A stretch of DNA of 64,000 nucleotides, taken from NCBI RefSeq assembly GCF_000350225.1, contig NW_005178985.1, forward strand, positions 1-64,000. Reading direction: 5' to 3'. A program made the position numbers and the translations under genes. The stretch is from Chondrus crispus (taxonomy: Eukaryota; Rhodophyta; Florideophyceae; Gigartinales; Gigartinaceae). Under the pieces are notes generated by a model. The model searched no databases. It was not told where the DNA came from and was given only the letters and a program-made list of their open reading frames with translations. Position 1 is the first letter of the stretch; every line of letters starts with the position of its first letter. Shown one piece after another: positions 19,877 to 29,264 of the stretch.

Positions 19877-20656
19877 ATGTCGCTTCCCGCTGTCTCCCTG
19901 GCCTTCATTTCTACGCCCTGCCCGGCTCTGCGCGTCGCTGCCCCTCCGCGTCTCACGCCGCGGCGCCCGCCTCGCAGAAGAACGCCGAGCCTTTCGCTTG
20001 ATGCCGACGAGCAAGCCGCGAGCACGCCCTTCCCCCCCGCCGCTCCCGCCGACGAGAGTCCCAAGCCTCCCTCACCGCCCGAGTTGGAAACCCCCGCCCC
20101 GCGCTCCTGGTTTTCGCGCGTGCTCAACGATGACCAATTCGATGACCTGCGCACATTCACTATGGCTTTCGCTGTCGCCCTCCTAGTCCGCGGCTTCGTA
20201 GTCGAGCCGCGTTATATTCCCAGCCTCTCCATGTTTCCCACTTTTGATATCGGCGATCAGTTCCTCGTCGACAAGGTGTCAAAGTATGTGCGTTCGGCAG
20301 AGACGGGCGATGTCGTCGTCTTCGAGCCGCCACAGGCTCTAAAGGAACGCGGGTATAGGAAGAAGGACGCGTTTATTAAGCGCATCGTTGCCCGGGGGGG
20401 CGACATCGTGCGCATCACAGGGGGCGAAGTCTATGTTAATGACCTGCGGAGGGAGGAACCGTTTATTAAGGAACATCCCAATTATGAATGGGGGCCGGGC
20501 GAGGTGCCCGCAGGTTTTGTTATGGTGCTTGGCGACAACAGGAACAATAGCTACGACTCGCACATTTGGGGTTTTTTGCCGGAGGAGAACATCATCGGGA
20601 AGGCCATGGTTCGCTACTGGCCTCCGGCCAGGGTCGGCACTTCTTTTTATGACTAG
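19877..20656 (+). CDS. Plastid (thylakoid-type) signal peptidase I
   Basis: 259 residues. Residues 1-75 are rich in Ser, Pro, Ala and Arg with few acids at the start, as expected for a plastid transit sequence. A membrane segment follows near 92-108 (TFTMAFAVALLVRGFVV). Box B, PSLSMFPTF, has the nucleophile Ser118. KRIVARGGD contains the general base Lys168. Box E (GDNRNNSYDSHIWGFL) is near 220-236. The protein removes targeting peptides from proteins delivered to thylakoids or the plastid envelope, with its active site on the lumen side (known for the plant Plsp1/TPP family). Length and motif spacing are normal. It lies tail to tail with SURF1, 124 bp apart. Confidence 0.95.
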   Translation: MSLPAVSLAFISTPCPALRVAAPPRLTPRRPPRRRTPSLSLDADEQAASTPFPPAAPADESPKPPSPPELETPAPRSWFSRVLNDDQFDDLRTFTMAFAVALLVRGFVVEPRYIPSLSMFPTFDIGDQFLVDKVSKYVRSAETGDVVVFEPPQALKERGYRKKDAFIKRIVARGGDIVRITGGEVYVNDLRREEPFIKEHPNYEWGPGEVPAGFVMVLGDNRNNSYDSHIWGFLPEENIIGKAMVRYWPPARVGTSFYD

Positions 20657-20780
20657 CCCCGCGTGTGCGTCGGCATTACCCGAGGGGACCGTCGTCAGCT
20701 TGTATCGCGGCGACGGCGCATCTTCATCCGATAAACAGTGTGCCTTCCGTCTAGCGCGCCCCAACTCTCCCGCGCCTTCA

Positions 20781-21746
20781 TCACGTGCGCCCGCGCCCGC
20801 GTTGTCGAAACCGGTTTCGCGTCAGCAGCGCCAGCGCCGCGCTGAGACAAAACCACGTCGTCGCGTACGTCACGTGTGTCGATGGCGGTGTGCGAAACTC
20901 GAGAAGGTCGTTGTAGCTTCTCGGGTGCGGCCATCCGCCGCGGGGCAACGGTTCCAACAGCTCGACCACGACGGCGCGGGTATCGCCGTCGCAGAGCTCG
21001 TGCGCGTGCAGAATCGCGTCGGGGTCAATGTAGTACCACTCGCCTTTGGCGGGTTGGTTGTCAGGCGTAAATCGGTTCTTCTCGTCGCAGCCGCGCACCA
21101 CCGCCGTGAATGTTTTGAGCGAGCTCTTACCCGTGGCGCCGTCCTCGTAGTCACACGTGGGGGTCGAGGAGTCTACTCTAGTGAGAAATGGATGTGGCGA
21201 CACCACGGCGTGCCGCCTTTTTGGCGCCTGCGCCAGGCGTTGGGGTACCCAACCGCGGTTAACAAGGATTACCTTACCGTCCTCCATTTCCATCGGCGTT
21301 ATGATTTGTAACCCCGACGATCCGCCCCATTGCAGCACGGGGGATGGGAGATCCTTCGGGGCGCTCCGCGGCCCGACGGTGATCTCGGCGTCGTGCAGAA
21401 ACCTACCCGACACTTGCACGCGGCGATGATCCAAGTCAGATGACGCCGTGAAGAGGTCGGCCGCAGCCAGCGGGGGCGCCGAGAGATGGTTTTCGCGTTC
21501 CTTGATGAGGCGGATTTTGCGATTCAGACGGCGAACCTGCCACACGCCCAGGGAGAAGGTCACGGCGATGGGGACTCCGAAAAAGAGAGCGGCTTGAGGC
21601 GAGAAGCCAGTCTGGTGAGCTCTTTGCTTACCACCAGTGGCCTGTGGTGTCTCCCTGCTAGGGGATCGTTTGGGCGTGGGGTTACTGGTGGTCAGGCAGC
21701 GACGTAGATTGCATGCCACGGCCTTGGACCGCAAGGAGGCCCACAT
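20781..21746 (-). CDS. SURF1: SURF1-like cytochrome c oxidase assembly protein
   Basis: 321 residues. The N-terminus is basic and acid-free (MWASLRSKAVACNLRRCLTT), fitting a mitochondrial presequence. The family's two-membrane-helix layout is clear: helix 1 near 48-66 (AALFFGVPIAVTFSLGVWQV) followed by the QVRRLNRKIRLIKE signature, and helix 2 near 288-307 (HVTYATTWFCLSAALALL) preceded by the conserved PHPRSYNDLLEFRTPPSTH. Between them lie VQVSGRFLHDAEITVGPR, VILVNRGWVPQ and GEWYYIDPDA. SURF1 helps insert haem a into Cox1 at the inner mitochondrial membrane. No break was seen; length matches the family. Confidence 0.95.
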   Translation of the reverse strand: MWASLRSKAVACNLRRCLTTSNPTPKRSPSRETPQATGGKQRAHQTGFSPQAALFFGVPIAVTFSLGVWQVRRLNRKIRLIKERENHLSAPPLAAADLFTASSDLDHRRVQVSGRFLHDAEITVGPRSAPKDLPSPVLQWGGSSGLQIITPMEMEDGKVILVNRGWVPQRLAQAPKRRHAVVSPHPFLTRVDSSTPTCDYEDGATGKSSLKTFTAVVRGCDEKNRFTPDNQPAKGEWYYIDPDAILHAHELCDGDTRAVVVELLEPLPRGGWPHPRSYNDLLEFRTPPSTHVTYATTWFCLSAALALLTRNRFRQRGRGRT

Positions 21747-21993
21747 TGTTAAGGGAATGGCTCGTTGATGACGGTGACGAGCGGATCACCAGATGTTGCT
21801 GCTTGGGATGCTCTGGTGTTGTCCCTTTCGCCACCGCCAGCCAAAAATTTGCGCCGCTGCAAATTTTATCATCTTGACCCCAAGTTTGCGAAGAAGAAAC
21901 GACACAATTGAGGTTGCAACAATTTTTCCGTTAGCTTTCCCTTGCGGCACAAGCTCGCTCGTGCCCAAGCATTCCAGCCTCCATGCTGCATCC

Positions 21994-22774
21994 TCAGTCA
22001 TACAAGTCCCTATGGTCCTCGACAAAAATCTCCGGCCCCGTCTTGCTCGTCAAATCTGTCTCAGTTCTCATAGACTGCCCCACATCCGCCCATGCCCGCA
22101 GTTGCCGTTCATTGCTTTCCTCTAATTCATCTGCAATACTTTGCAATTCTCTGAGATGCTCGCCGTCGATTCCATATGTTTCGAATAGTGCGCATAGTCG
22201 AACATTTGCGGAACCTGTGGAGCCGCCGGATTTGCGATCTGCGCGCCGAGTAACGCCGTGCGGTATGTCTATGAACTTATAGTCCGCGCGCCGGTGGAGA
22301 GTGCGCAGCTGCTCGGGGATACCGTCGGGGTTGGAAATACATATTGGCTCTTTCTGGAAGAGAATGCCTGTGTAGCGGACGTAGGGCCATTGAAGCGTTT
22401 CTTTGACTTGTTGCAGGAACGAACGGCCTAGTACGCAAAAATGTAATGACACAAATAAGGTGTTAGTAAGATGAATGAAAAGCCTCTGATCCTTGACTAG
22501 AATTCTCTGACTACCGCGAGTGTAGTATTGCACGGGACAGGCACAAAATAGTAAACGTAAACGCACTCTGTATCAATCGTCGCACTTCTGAGACAAACGT
22601 AGGAGGGAGGCTGTCTAAATTGTGGGTCTCCTTTGACGGAGGAGTCCCTGGTCTGCGGCGGCCCCCTGACCCTCCTGTTATGAGCGCGCACCGCGTGCTG
22701 CAGCGTCGCAAACTTCCTGGACACCCCCTCCGCAGAGGCAGGATGGGTGTCAAAAATGCGCCCGTGCGCGTCAT
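21994..22774 (-). CDS. Unknown two-exon gene, probably organelle-targeted
   Basis: I read exon 1 as 22774-22567 and exon 2 as 22427-21994, joined over a 139-bp intron (22566-22428) with donor GTGCGT, branch site TTACTAAC and acceptor TACTAG. The splice keeps phase and gives 213 residues. The first 60 residues are Arg, Ser and Thr rich with almost no acids (MTRTGAFLTPILPLRRG), like a transit peptide. The conserved-looking core is RSFLQQVKETLQWPYVRYTG, then ILFQKEPICISNPDG and LRTLHRRADYKFIDIPHG. The C-terminus is acidic. I do not recognise the family. It lies head to head with SNF8, start codons 319 bp apart, so a shared promoter region is likely. Confidence 0.68.
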
Positions 22775-23093
22775 AGTGCTTTGGGGCAGCAGAGTGTTAG
22801 TCTTGCGGCCACGACGAGGAGACGAAATACGAAGTGATCTGGTCGACCGGGAGGTGTGCACGCCAATGTGGATTTAAATGCCATGGAAACGGAGCAAAAT
22901 TTGCCGATTTGAGTATTCGCTGCCGAAAAGTTGCCTTGCTAGCCATTCACAGTCGCACAAGGCCGGCGACAACTTCTCCTTCGCTGCTCGTAGCCCCTCA
23001 CGGTTTCGCCCAGCCGCATTCGTTTACGACTCATTCTGCCGCAAAAAGCATCTGCGCTAGACATTAACTGTAGCCGTACGCGAGAATCTCAAG

Positions 23094-23928
23094 ATGAATC
23101 GCGGAGGATTGGGACCTAGTTCCGTTCGCAATGCGAAAGCCAGGCGTGAGCACGCAGCGATGCAAGGGCAAGCTCTATCTGCGGACCGTAGCCCTCTGAT
23201 GGCTCAATGAACTCGCCTTCGGCTACTAACGCAATTTGCTGTTAAGCACAAGAAGGAAATTCAAAGTGATCCTGCTTTTCGCGCAAAGTTCCATGCCATG
23301 TGTGCCACTATAGGGGTCGACCCGCTCACTTCGAAAAAGGGCGTCTGGTCGGACTTGTTGGGCGTTGGCGATTTCTACTATGAGTTGGCCGTGCGAATTA
23401 TCGAGATTTGCGTCGCCACAAGACCGATTAACGGAGGGATTATGTCGCTCAGGGAGTTGCTGCCAGTGCTTCAGACGAAGCGCATAACATACACTGAGAA
23501 GATTTCAAGGTGCGCTGTTTCATGCCCCAATCGCTGGCTTGCACATTCATTGAAGACTCATTCACTAACACAACTAAATCTCGACTATGACGTGCGATTC
23601 TACATGCAGTGATGACGTCGAGCGAGCCGTGGCCAAGCTTGATGTCCTAGGTAGCGGGTTTAAAATCATGGATGTCGGCAACAACCGTCTAGTTCGATCT
23701 GTTCCTGTCGAGCTCAACCCGGATCATACCAAGGCGCTTACTGCATGTGGTACCAAGGGCTACACAAATGCCTCAGAGTTGCAGCGCCTTACTAATTGGG
23801 ATGCATACCGCACGCGCACTACGTTGCAGTTTCTTTTGCAAAACGAGATTGCCTGGCTCGATGCTCAGTCGTCGGAACCCACGTATTGGATTCTTGGCCT
23901 AGTAGCGGGTGCTTCATCGCAGACATGA
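23094..23928 (+). CDS. SNF8: ESCRT-II subunit SNF8/VPS22, with an in-frame stop in a retroelement-matching patch
   Basis: Exon 1 is 23094-23509, the intron 23510-23609 (donor GTGCGC, ACTAAC near 23566, acceptor ATGCAG), exon 2 23610-23928. The protein starts MNRGGLGPSSVRNAKARREH and continues TQFAVKHKKEIQSDPAFRAKF, MCATIGVDPLTSKKGVWSDL, LGVGDFYYELAVRIIEICVA. After the splice come DDVERAVAKLDVLGSGFKI, VRSVPVELNPDHTKAL and the last winged-helix. All are SNF8 signatures; ESCRT-II sorts ubiquitinated cargo on endosomes. TGA at 23208-23210 is in frame between LMAQ and TRLRLLTQF. It sits inside 23186-23232, which matches element C gag (48696-48742) at 45 of 47 bases. The gene may be damaged, or the stop could be removed by splicing not apparent to me. 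Confidence 0.85.
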
Positions 23929-24115
23929 GCTTCTAGCTGTCCGGACGACAGCTGTGTATCTGAAAACAACCCAACTCATTTATTGATATCAGGTTTGCTA
24001 ACTATTTTCACGGCAGTGTATAGGGTCACCCGCCTCAGTTGTATATTATTCTTAGGGTCCACCACAGACCGCGAGTGGCGAAATTCATTGTCTTTCTTCG
24101 ACCTTAATCGCCACA

Positions 24116-24664
24116 CTAAACGTCGTCCTCAAGCTCTTCGCCCAAAGCGGCTAGTTCTTCTTCCGTAAGCTCCTCGTATCTCTTCTTGATAACCTCGTCC
24201 TCATACTCGCGAAGCTGTTGAGCGTACGTCATGCCCTTCGTCCCTACGCGGAACAGGTAGGTGGAAACCCAGGCGAGGAGCGCAAAAACTGAAAAGAAAC
24301 CAGTCGTGAGCTGCCCGGCCAGCAAGTCCGGCGCGCCGAGAAGCTGTATAATGCTCTTTATTGCGTACGCAATCGCAACTGCCGCAAAGCCAAACTTGAT
24401 GACATCTCCATTTGTCTTGAGCTTCATCCCGAACATGCTAGACGTGGCTCTGCCATCATTTCGGTCAATCTGTTCTCGTCGCGGCGGGCCATCATCGGAA
24501 GCCATTCTGATTCCTCTCGCACGGCGCAAAGTTCCGCGTCGCGCTGGTGTTTGCGCTATGGCTAGTCTCCACTGCGTCCCACATGGGCATGAGACTGTGA
24601 AGGAAGAGGTTGTTGAAGCGGGACGGACCATTCCAGCCGCAGCAAAACAAATTGTCCTTTCCAT
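24116..24664 (-). CDS. Plastid-targeted DUF3007 membrane protein
   Basis: 182 residues from ATG 24664 (MERTICFAAAGMVRPAST); frames further upstream have no ATG. Residues 1-60 look like a plastid transit peptide (Ser, Thr and Arg rich, including an FAAAG stretch). Two membrane helices follow near 95-111 (FGFAAVAIAYAIKSII) and 122-140 (GFFSVFALLAWVSTYLFRV). Then comes the signature GTKGMTYAQQLREYEDEVIKKR and an acidic Glu-rich end (YEELTEEELAALGEELEDDV). This is the DUF3007 family known from cyanobacteria and plastids; its role is not established. It is head to head with DHQ synthase, starts 335 bp apart, and tail to tail with SNF8. Confidence 0.88.
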   Translation of the reverse strand: MERTICFAAAGMVRPASTTSSFTVSCPCGTQWRLAIAQTPARRGTLRRARGIRMASDDGPPRREQIDRNDGRATSSMFGMKLKTNGDVIKFGFAAVAIAYAIKSIIQLLGAPDLLAGQLTTGFFSVFALLAWVSTYLFRVGTKGMTYAQQLREYEDEVIKKRYEELTEEELAALGEELEDDV

Positions 24665-24999
24665 TTCGATGAGCGGTAGTAAAGCTCGCTTTCGGGGGCT
24701 GCTTCGTTCTTGCAGAATGGCAGGCCTCGTCTGTTCGCTCCGGTCAGACACTTAGTGGCGGCGTGGTTTGCACCGAACGGCAGGCCTTCGTGGAAGAATT
24801 GCTCAGGTGAGGTGAGAGGAAAATCTCCGAAACCGTCTTCCGATTAAAATCTGGATGCGAAATTTTTGCGGGGATCGAGATGACAACATGTTTGCGTATG
24901 GTAGGCTTTGTACAGGCAGTGTCGAGCTGGGTTCTAGACAGCTATTAGTATCATTGTGAGGCTCTGCAAAGATCAGGTGACCCGCTTTGTTTTGTTCAA

Positions 25000-26187
25000 A
25001 TGGACGATTTAAGGGTACTAGCCTTTTCTGCTCCGCTGCATCGCTTGCCAAGGCATGGCAGCGCAATTCGGTCAAGCTTCATGGAGAAGCGATGCAAATC
25101 AAAAGCGAAAAAGAAACCGTCTGTACAATGGACGGCCGGAGCAGATAAACGAGCCTTTTGGGTGATGCCCAAATCAAAACAAGCTCTGACGACTGCACTC
25201 GAAGGGAATATAAACGACTTTTTATTCACGGAGACTTCTGATATGGAGCGGTGGTCACCGCTAGGATGCTTTAATTCAACTTGCGTTGACGGCCAAGGCA
25301 GTTTTCCCGGTGGCAGACTGGCCGTCATTTCCTCCGCGGACGATGTCGAACAGTTGATGGCTATCGCTGGGACCAACGACGTGATCATCATGGACTCCAT
25401 TGATTGGAAAGCCATTCCCGCGGAGAACCTGATTGCCGCCTTTCAAAACACGCCGACCAAACTATATGCGCTAGTGGATACCGTTGAAGATGCCAAGGCA
25501 ATGTTCGACATGCTGGAGATAGGTGTCGACGGGTGCGTCCTGCGATCTCACAATGAACAGGAAGTGTTGGCATTCGCAGCCCTGAAACGGCAGTTGGTGG
25601 ACAATGCAGGAATGCCCATGCAAGGAATGTCGCACGCTAGAATCCGGTCAATCCGTCCAATAGGGGTGGGAGAGCGTGTTTGCATAGACACCTGTTCTAT
25701 GCTGCAGGAGGATGAGGGCCTGATGGTGGGCTCTTCCTCGCAGGCAATGTTTTTGGTCTTGTCCGAAGCTGCCAAAGTTTCCTACGTCCCGAGCAGACCG
25801 TTTCGAGTCAACGCTGGTCCAGTGCACTCGTACTGCCTCGTTCCCGGTGGTAAAACGAAATATCTAGCGGAATTGAAAGCCGGGAACGAAGTGCTGGTAG
25901 TCGGTGATGGCGGGAAAACATGTCGCACGGCTATCGTCGGGCGTGCTAAAATAGAGAAGAGACCGCTTCTCCTGATTGAAGCGGAGACGGAAGAAACGGA
26001 CACTCAAGAATGTACAGTGTTCGTTCAAAACGCCGAGACAGTGCGTCTCGCGGCGGTCGGTTCGGACGACGAGGTATGCATGAAAAGTGTAACAACGCTG
26101 AGCGCAGGCGACCGACTAGTCTTGAAGACGGATCGCAAAGCGCGGCATATAGGCATCGCTATAGAAGAAAATTTGGTGGAAAAGTAA
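25000..26187 (+). CDS. 3-dehydroquinate synthase II (archaeal-type, DHQS family)
   Basis: 395 residues from ATG 25000. The first 45 residues are basic and lack acids after MDDL, compatible with plastid targeting ([16 protein letters not shown]). Family blocks: [145 protein letters not shown]. The C-terminal half is the strongly conserved part. In archaea this family makes 3-dehydroquinate from 2-amino-3,7-dideoxy-threo-hept-6-ulosonate with NAD; in algae and plants the substrate is uncertain, and the assigned name does not prove a role in the shikimate pathway. No break seen. Confidence 0.92.
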   Translation: MDDLRVLAFSAPLHRLPRHGSAIRSSFMEKRCKSKAKKKPSVQWTAGADKRAFWVMPKSKQALTTALEGNINDFLFTETSDMERWSPLGCFNSTCVDGQGSFPGGRLAVISSADDVEQLMAIAGTNDVIIMDSIDWKAIPAENLIAAFQNTPTKLYALVDTVEDAKAMFDMLEIGVDGCVLRSHNEQEVLAFAALKRQLVDNAGMPMQGMSHARIRSIRPIGVGERVCIDTCSMLQEDEGLMVGSSSQAMFLVLSEAAKVSYVPSRPFRVNAGPVHSYCLVPGGKTKYLAELKAGNEVLVVGDGGKTCRTAIVGRAKIEKRPLLLIEAETEETDTQECTVFVQNAETVRLAAVGSDDEVCMKSVTTLSAGDRLVLKTDRKARHIGIAIEENLVEK

Positions 26188-26341
26188 GGCATGGCCTTTT
26201 CCCTCCGCGCCAAACGGTACGCTTAAATGAAAACAACTCGATAAATAATTGAGACAGGCAGGGCCGACACAGAACAGTTTGTTCCAGAAGATGGTGAAAC
26301 ATGCAAGTGACCGACTACAAGCGGGCGCCCCTCTTTCCTCG

Positions 26342-27100
26342 TCAGACCTTTGCAGTCTCTGGGATGTCCCAGGCTTTTGCGGCATCTTCCGCGTCCCAGT
26401 CGTCATTCTCCCAGTCATCATTCCATCCTTCGGCCTCAGGGCTGTCATCGCCTTCTGCGACAGGGCCTCCCTCCCGCAGTGAAGCATTCTGTTCACTGAC
26501 AGGCTGGTACGTGTGCCCCCCGGGTAGCAATCCACACATGGCGGTCTGTTTCGCAACGACACAAACAAGCAACAAGGCGACGGCGCCGATAATGATCTTT
26601 GCGACGAGCGGGGTGATAAAGGAAGGGAAGGGGTTGGGGATGTTGGAAAACGGGTTGTTGCTCTCCTTCGGCGGTGGGTCGGCGGGGTGATCAGTGGAGT
26701 CTGACGAAGAGTCGGTGGGGGTAGTGTGGTCGGGTGGATCCGCAGCTGGGGGTTGCTCCTTGCGTGGCGGCTGGTGCGTGGGCGGGTCAGGATCAGTGTC
26801 AGAGTTGGAAGTGGGGTCGTCTTCCGGCGGGACCTCGAAGTGGGGCTCTGTGCCTTCGTTTGTATCAGCCGGGGGTTTCGGATTCGGAGGGTCTGGATCT
26901 CTCTCGTGGGGTGTTTCTTCTTCTGCCGGGGGCGCGGGGGCGGGTGGTTGGTGCGGCGGGGGATGCGCAGGACTGTCGTTGGCGGTGGCGGCGGTCTGGG
27001 CGTTGTCTGAGGGATGCGGGTTGGGCGTGGTGAGCGGGGCGGCGGCCGCGAGTGAGATGAAGGTGACGGAGAAGAGGAGAAGTAGGGCGCGGGGTTTCAT
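26342..27100 (-). CDS. Single-pass membrane protein with Pro-rich lumenal domain and acidic sorting tail
   Basis: 252 residues from ATG 27100. Residues 1-20 form a signal peptide (MKPRALLLLFSVTFISLAAA). Residues 21-160 are a low-complexity Pro, Asp, Glu, Ser and Thr domain without Cys. A membrane helix spans about 161-183 (FITPLVAKIIIGAVALLLVC). The cytosolic tail carries YQPV at 198-201, which fits the Yxx-hydrophobic sorting signal, and a Trp-acid block (GWNDDWENDDWDAEDAAKAW, 225-244). The layout recalls cycling trans-Golgi proteins such as TGN38-type receptors, but there is no detectable sequence family. The predicted type I topology and sorting role are inference. It is convergent with DHQ synthase. 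Confidence 0.75.
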   Translation of the reverse strand: MKPRALLLLFSVTFISLAAAAPLTTPNPHPSDNAQTAATANDSPAHPPPHQPPAPAPPAEEETPHERDPDPPNPKPPADTNEGTEPHFEVPPEDDPTSNSDTDPDPPTHQPPRKEQPPAADPPDHTTPTDSSSDSTDHPADPPPKESNNPFSNIPNPFPSFITPLVAKIIIGAVALLLVCVVAKQTAMCGLLPGGHTYQPVSEQNASLREGGPVAEGDDSPEAEGWNDDWENDDWDAEDAAKAWDIPETAKV

Positions 27101-27771
27101 TTTCGGTGAGGGTCGTTGAGTGCGGAGGGTGAAAGGGAGGGCGGTGTGCCAGGGCTTGGTCGAGGTCGGTACGGGCGAGGAAGGGGGGCAGCGATGGCGG
27201 AGGGGTGTCGATGTGCACGTGTTTACGTGTAAACGTGGCATAGTATGAGAGAAGGCATGCAAGCTCTGTTGTAATGCGGGCGTAGGGAAGCTGCGTAATT
27301 TAGGGTGTCGCTGCACACTACGGTGTTGGGTACACGTGTCCGCGATATACGCTCTCTCTGGTGCTTATTAATAATAATTATTAATTCTTAAATTATTTAA
27401 AAATTATTTAAAAATTACCAAATAGACCTTTTTCTAAAAATCTGTGTATTGCCGCCCAATAAAAGAAAATTCGGGGTTTCTCTGATCCAGTAGATTCTGG
27501 ATCTCCTCCCATTTGGTTAACAAACGCAGAACATCCATCCCCACCAGTCTGACCTCATTTGGGCAAGGGGAAGTAGTTTTTAAGTTAATTTAAAAAAGAT
27601 GTTACCAAATTATACTTTTCTGGACGGGTAGTGACTGTGCATGGTTGCGCGCAATTTGCCGTTGGGTAATTTGGATTACAGTAAGTGATCGCGATTAGTA
27701 CGGCGCGTCTCGTCTGCAGCACTGCAATTGATTCTCCCGTGGGAGCCTCGATGGTTGACGGGCTTCCGGGG
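27101..27771. other. AT-rich spacer next to the Copia insertion site
   Basis: No gene was seen. 27368-27440 is very AT-rich (TTAATAATAATTATTAATTC, ATTTAAAAATT repeated). A small hairpin GATCCAG/CTGGATC lies near 27485-27503. The Copia target site GAATC is at 27772-27776. Confidence 0.5.
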
Positions 27772-27776
27772 GAATC

Positions 27777-28215
27777 TGTCAGAGTAACTGACTAGACGAG
27801 TAATCACTTTAATTAGCTTACCATTATCAATTCAGGTTAAACTATGTAGGCTACATTTATCTATCAACAATAGAGTCCCTTATGGACGTGCCACCTACAA
27901 TTCTACCTGTACAGGGTGTAACCTTTTAGAGACATTTCATGGGTAGCGCAACCTCCCTTTTATGGTAGTGCGCCTACTGTTATTGTAGAGTCAATAGGAC
28001 TATAAAGCCAGGTCGAAGACGCTACTCGTTTTCGACCTCAGCACATTGAACCAACCCGAATTACAAGACAACCTTGTCCCCTCCCGGTGTGCTCCCGCAG
28101 TTACAAGGCAATGGCCTGCTGCGTCCCCTTTTGCCCTGGTAGCGCTAATTACCCCCCTTTTAGCTACACCCTCAAAGCCCTCTCCGGACCGCCGCGCCCG
28201 GTCGATCTCCCGACA
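27777..28215 (+). repeat. 5' LTR of Copia A
   Basis: Starts TGTCAGAGTAACTG and ends CTCCCGACA. Paired with 58607-59045. The bases after it (CTGATCAGTTTAAGGG) should hold the primer-binding site, but I cannot match them to a tRNA. Confidence 0.93.
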
Positions 28216-28381
28216 CTGATCAGTTTAAGGGACCACCGCCTCATTTGGTTCTGCCCCGCTCCGCTGATAAGACCGGCCTTATTTCGCCGTCGATTCCAGC
28301 TGTTTTCGCATCGTTAATAAGGCCGCCTTATCAACTCCGCCGAATTGGAAATCAATTTTTTTCAAGAATCTACTTTGTCGT

Positions 28382-28457
28382 TAACGTTTACTGTACATAC
28401 TACTGTATAGTTTTACAGTGAACGTTATACATTTGGGCTACAGTACTACGTACTGTA
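28382..28457. repeat. Two hairpins in front of the C2H2 ORF
   Basis: TAACGTTTACTGTA (28382-28395) pairs with TACAGTGAACGTTA (28414-28427) with one mismatch. TACAGTAC/GTACTGTA around a TAC spacer follows at about 28439-28457. Confidence 0.7.
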
Positions 28458-28483
28458 CGCCTGGCGCAACAGCGCAGTAGTTT

Positions 28484-29161
28484 ATGGCACGTTTAAAGCG
28501 CCCTATCAATCACCCCGACGTTATACGAGAACGCCGCATCGCCGCCGCCGCCGCTCGCATTAAGGCAACCGTAACCGCGCCGCCGTTTCGCTCGCCGCCT
28601 TCTACCCTCCCCGCCACCACATTACCGCCGCCGAATCGCTCGCCGCCAAGTACACCCTTAGCCGCAATACAACTACAACACGTGGCCACCACTCTTCCCC
28701 GCCGTTCAGTCACCCCGCCGATCTCCCCCAGCGGAACCACCGCATCACATTCTACATTGTTCAAGGCGCCTCGTCTGGTGGACATCGAGGGTACCGAAGC
28801 CTCGGACAAGGACACCTTCGCGCTCGTAGACCCTGGAATCGACCTCGACACCGGTCGTGCGTTACATATATATCGCGTCGCAACGCAGCGCGCTAATCGA
28901 CGAGCTAATCCTCCGCGAAGTCGGCCCCTCGTCTACCGCTGCGAACAGTGCGCGCGAAGCTTTCTTAGCTACCGCCAGCGCCGCTCTCACGAGGCAGGTC
29001 TGCCTCACCGGCGTGCAGTAGCCGTCGCAGAGTACCCTACCCGCAAACTCACCTGCCACGTGTGCGACCGCCGATTTGCGAACGGGCACGACGCTGACGC
29101 TCATTACGGTGGCACTATTCACCATCGTGCCATACGTAAATTGCGCACTACTCGCAAATAA
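28484..29161 (+). CDS. C2H2 zinc-finger protein encoded in the leader of Copia A
   Basis: 225 residues from ATG 28484. The N-terminus is basic (MARLKRPINHPDVIRERRIA), followed by a Pro, Ser and Thr rich linker to about residue 85 with two near-repeats (RSPPSTLPATTLPPPN, RSPPSTPL). Two zinc fingers with identical spacing, Cx2Cx12Hx5H, follow: YRCEQCARSFLSYRQRRSH to H at about 153-175, and LTCHVCDRRFANGHDADAH to H at about 194-216. The protein ends basic (RKLRTTRK). It lies between the Copia 5' LTR and gag, in sense, with no stop or frameshift, although the gag and pol of the same element are broken. Copia elements normally have no such gene. It may be a captured host gene, an element regulator or nucleic-acid-binding protein. 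Two inverted repeats (28382-28427, 28439-28457) stand just upstream. Confidence 0.75.
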   Translation: MARLKRPINHPDVIRERRIAAAAARIKATVTAPPFRSPPSTLPATTLPPPNRSPPSTPLAAIQLQHVATTLPRRSVTPPISPSGTTASHSTLFKAPRLVDIEGTEASDKDTFALVDPGIDLDTGRALHIYRVATQRANRRANPPRSRPLVYRCEQCARSFLSYRQRRSHEAGLPHRRAVAVAEYPTRKLTCHVCDRRFANGHDADAHYGGTIHHRAIRKLRTTRK

Positions 29162-29264
29162 TTAGAGTTTAAATTTTTTTGACTCACGTGAAATTGTTTC
29201 AACTTCTTTACTTCAAAGTTTTTGAAAAGGACACTCGTTACTAAAGCAAATTTTTTGGCGCACC

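Noticed and set aside
18803-20014. 403-codon minus-strand ORF
   Set aside because: It is the mirror of paralogue 3 and of the signal peptidase start, is Ser and Pro rich, and has no family; it is a shadow of GC-rich coding DNA.
20388-21311. 307-codon plus-strand ORF across the SURF1 gene
   Set aside because: It overlaps signal peptidase and SURF1, both clearly identified, in a different frame or strand.
23186-23248. Short intron in SNF8 (TACTAAC branch-like sequence followed by TTAAG)
   Set aside because: Removing it would delete the conserved FAVK part of the QFAVKHKKEI block, and no good donor is in place; the stop is therefore reported as real.
28087-28317. 76-codon ORF across the end of the Copia 5' LTR
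   Set aside because: It starts inside the LTR, is short and shows no domain.
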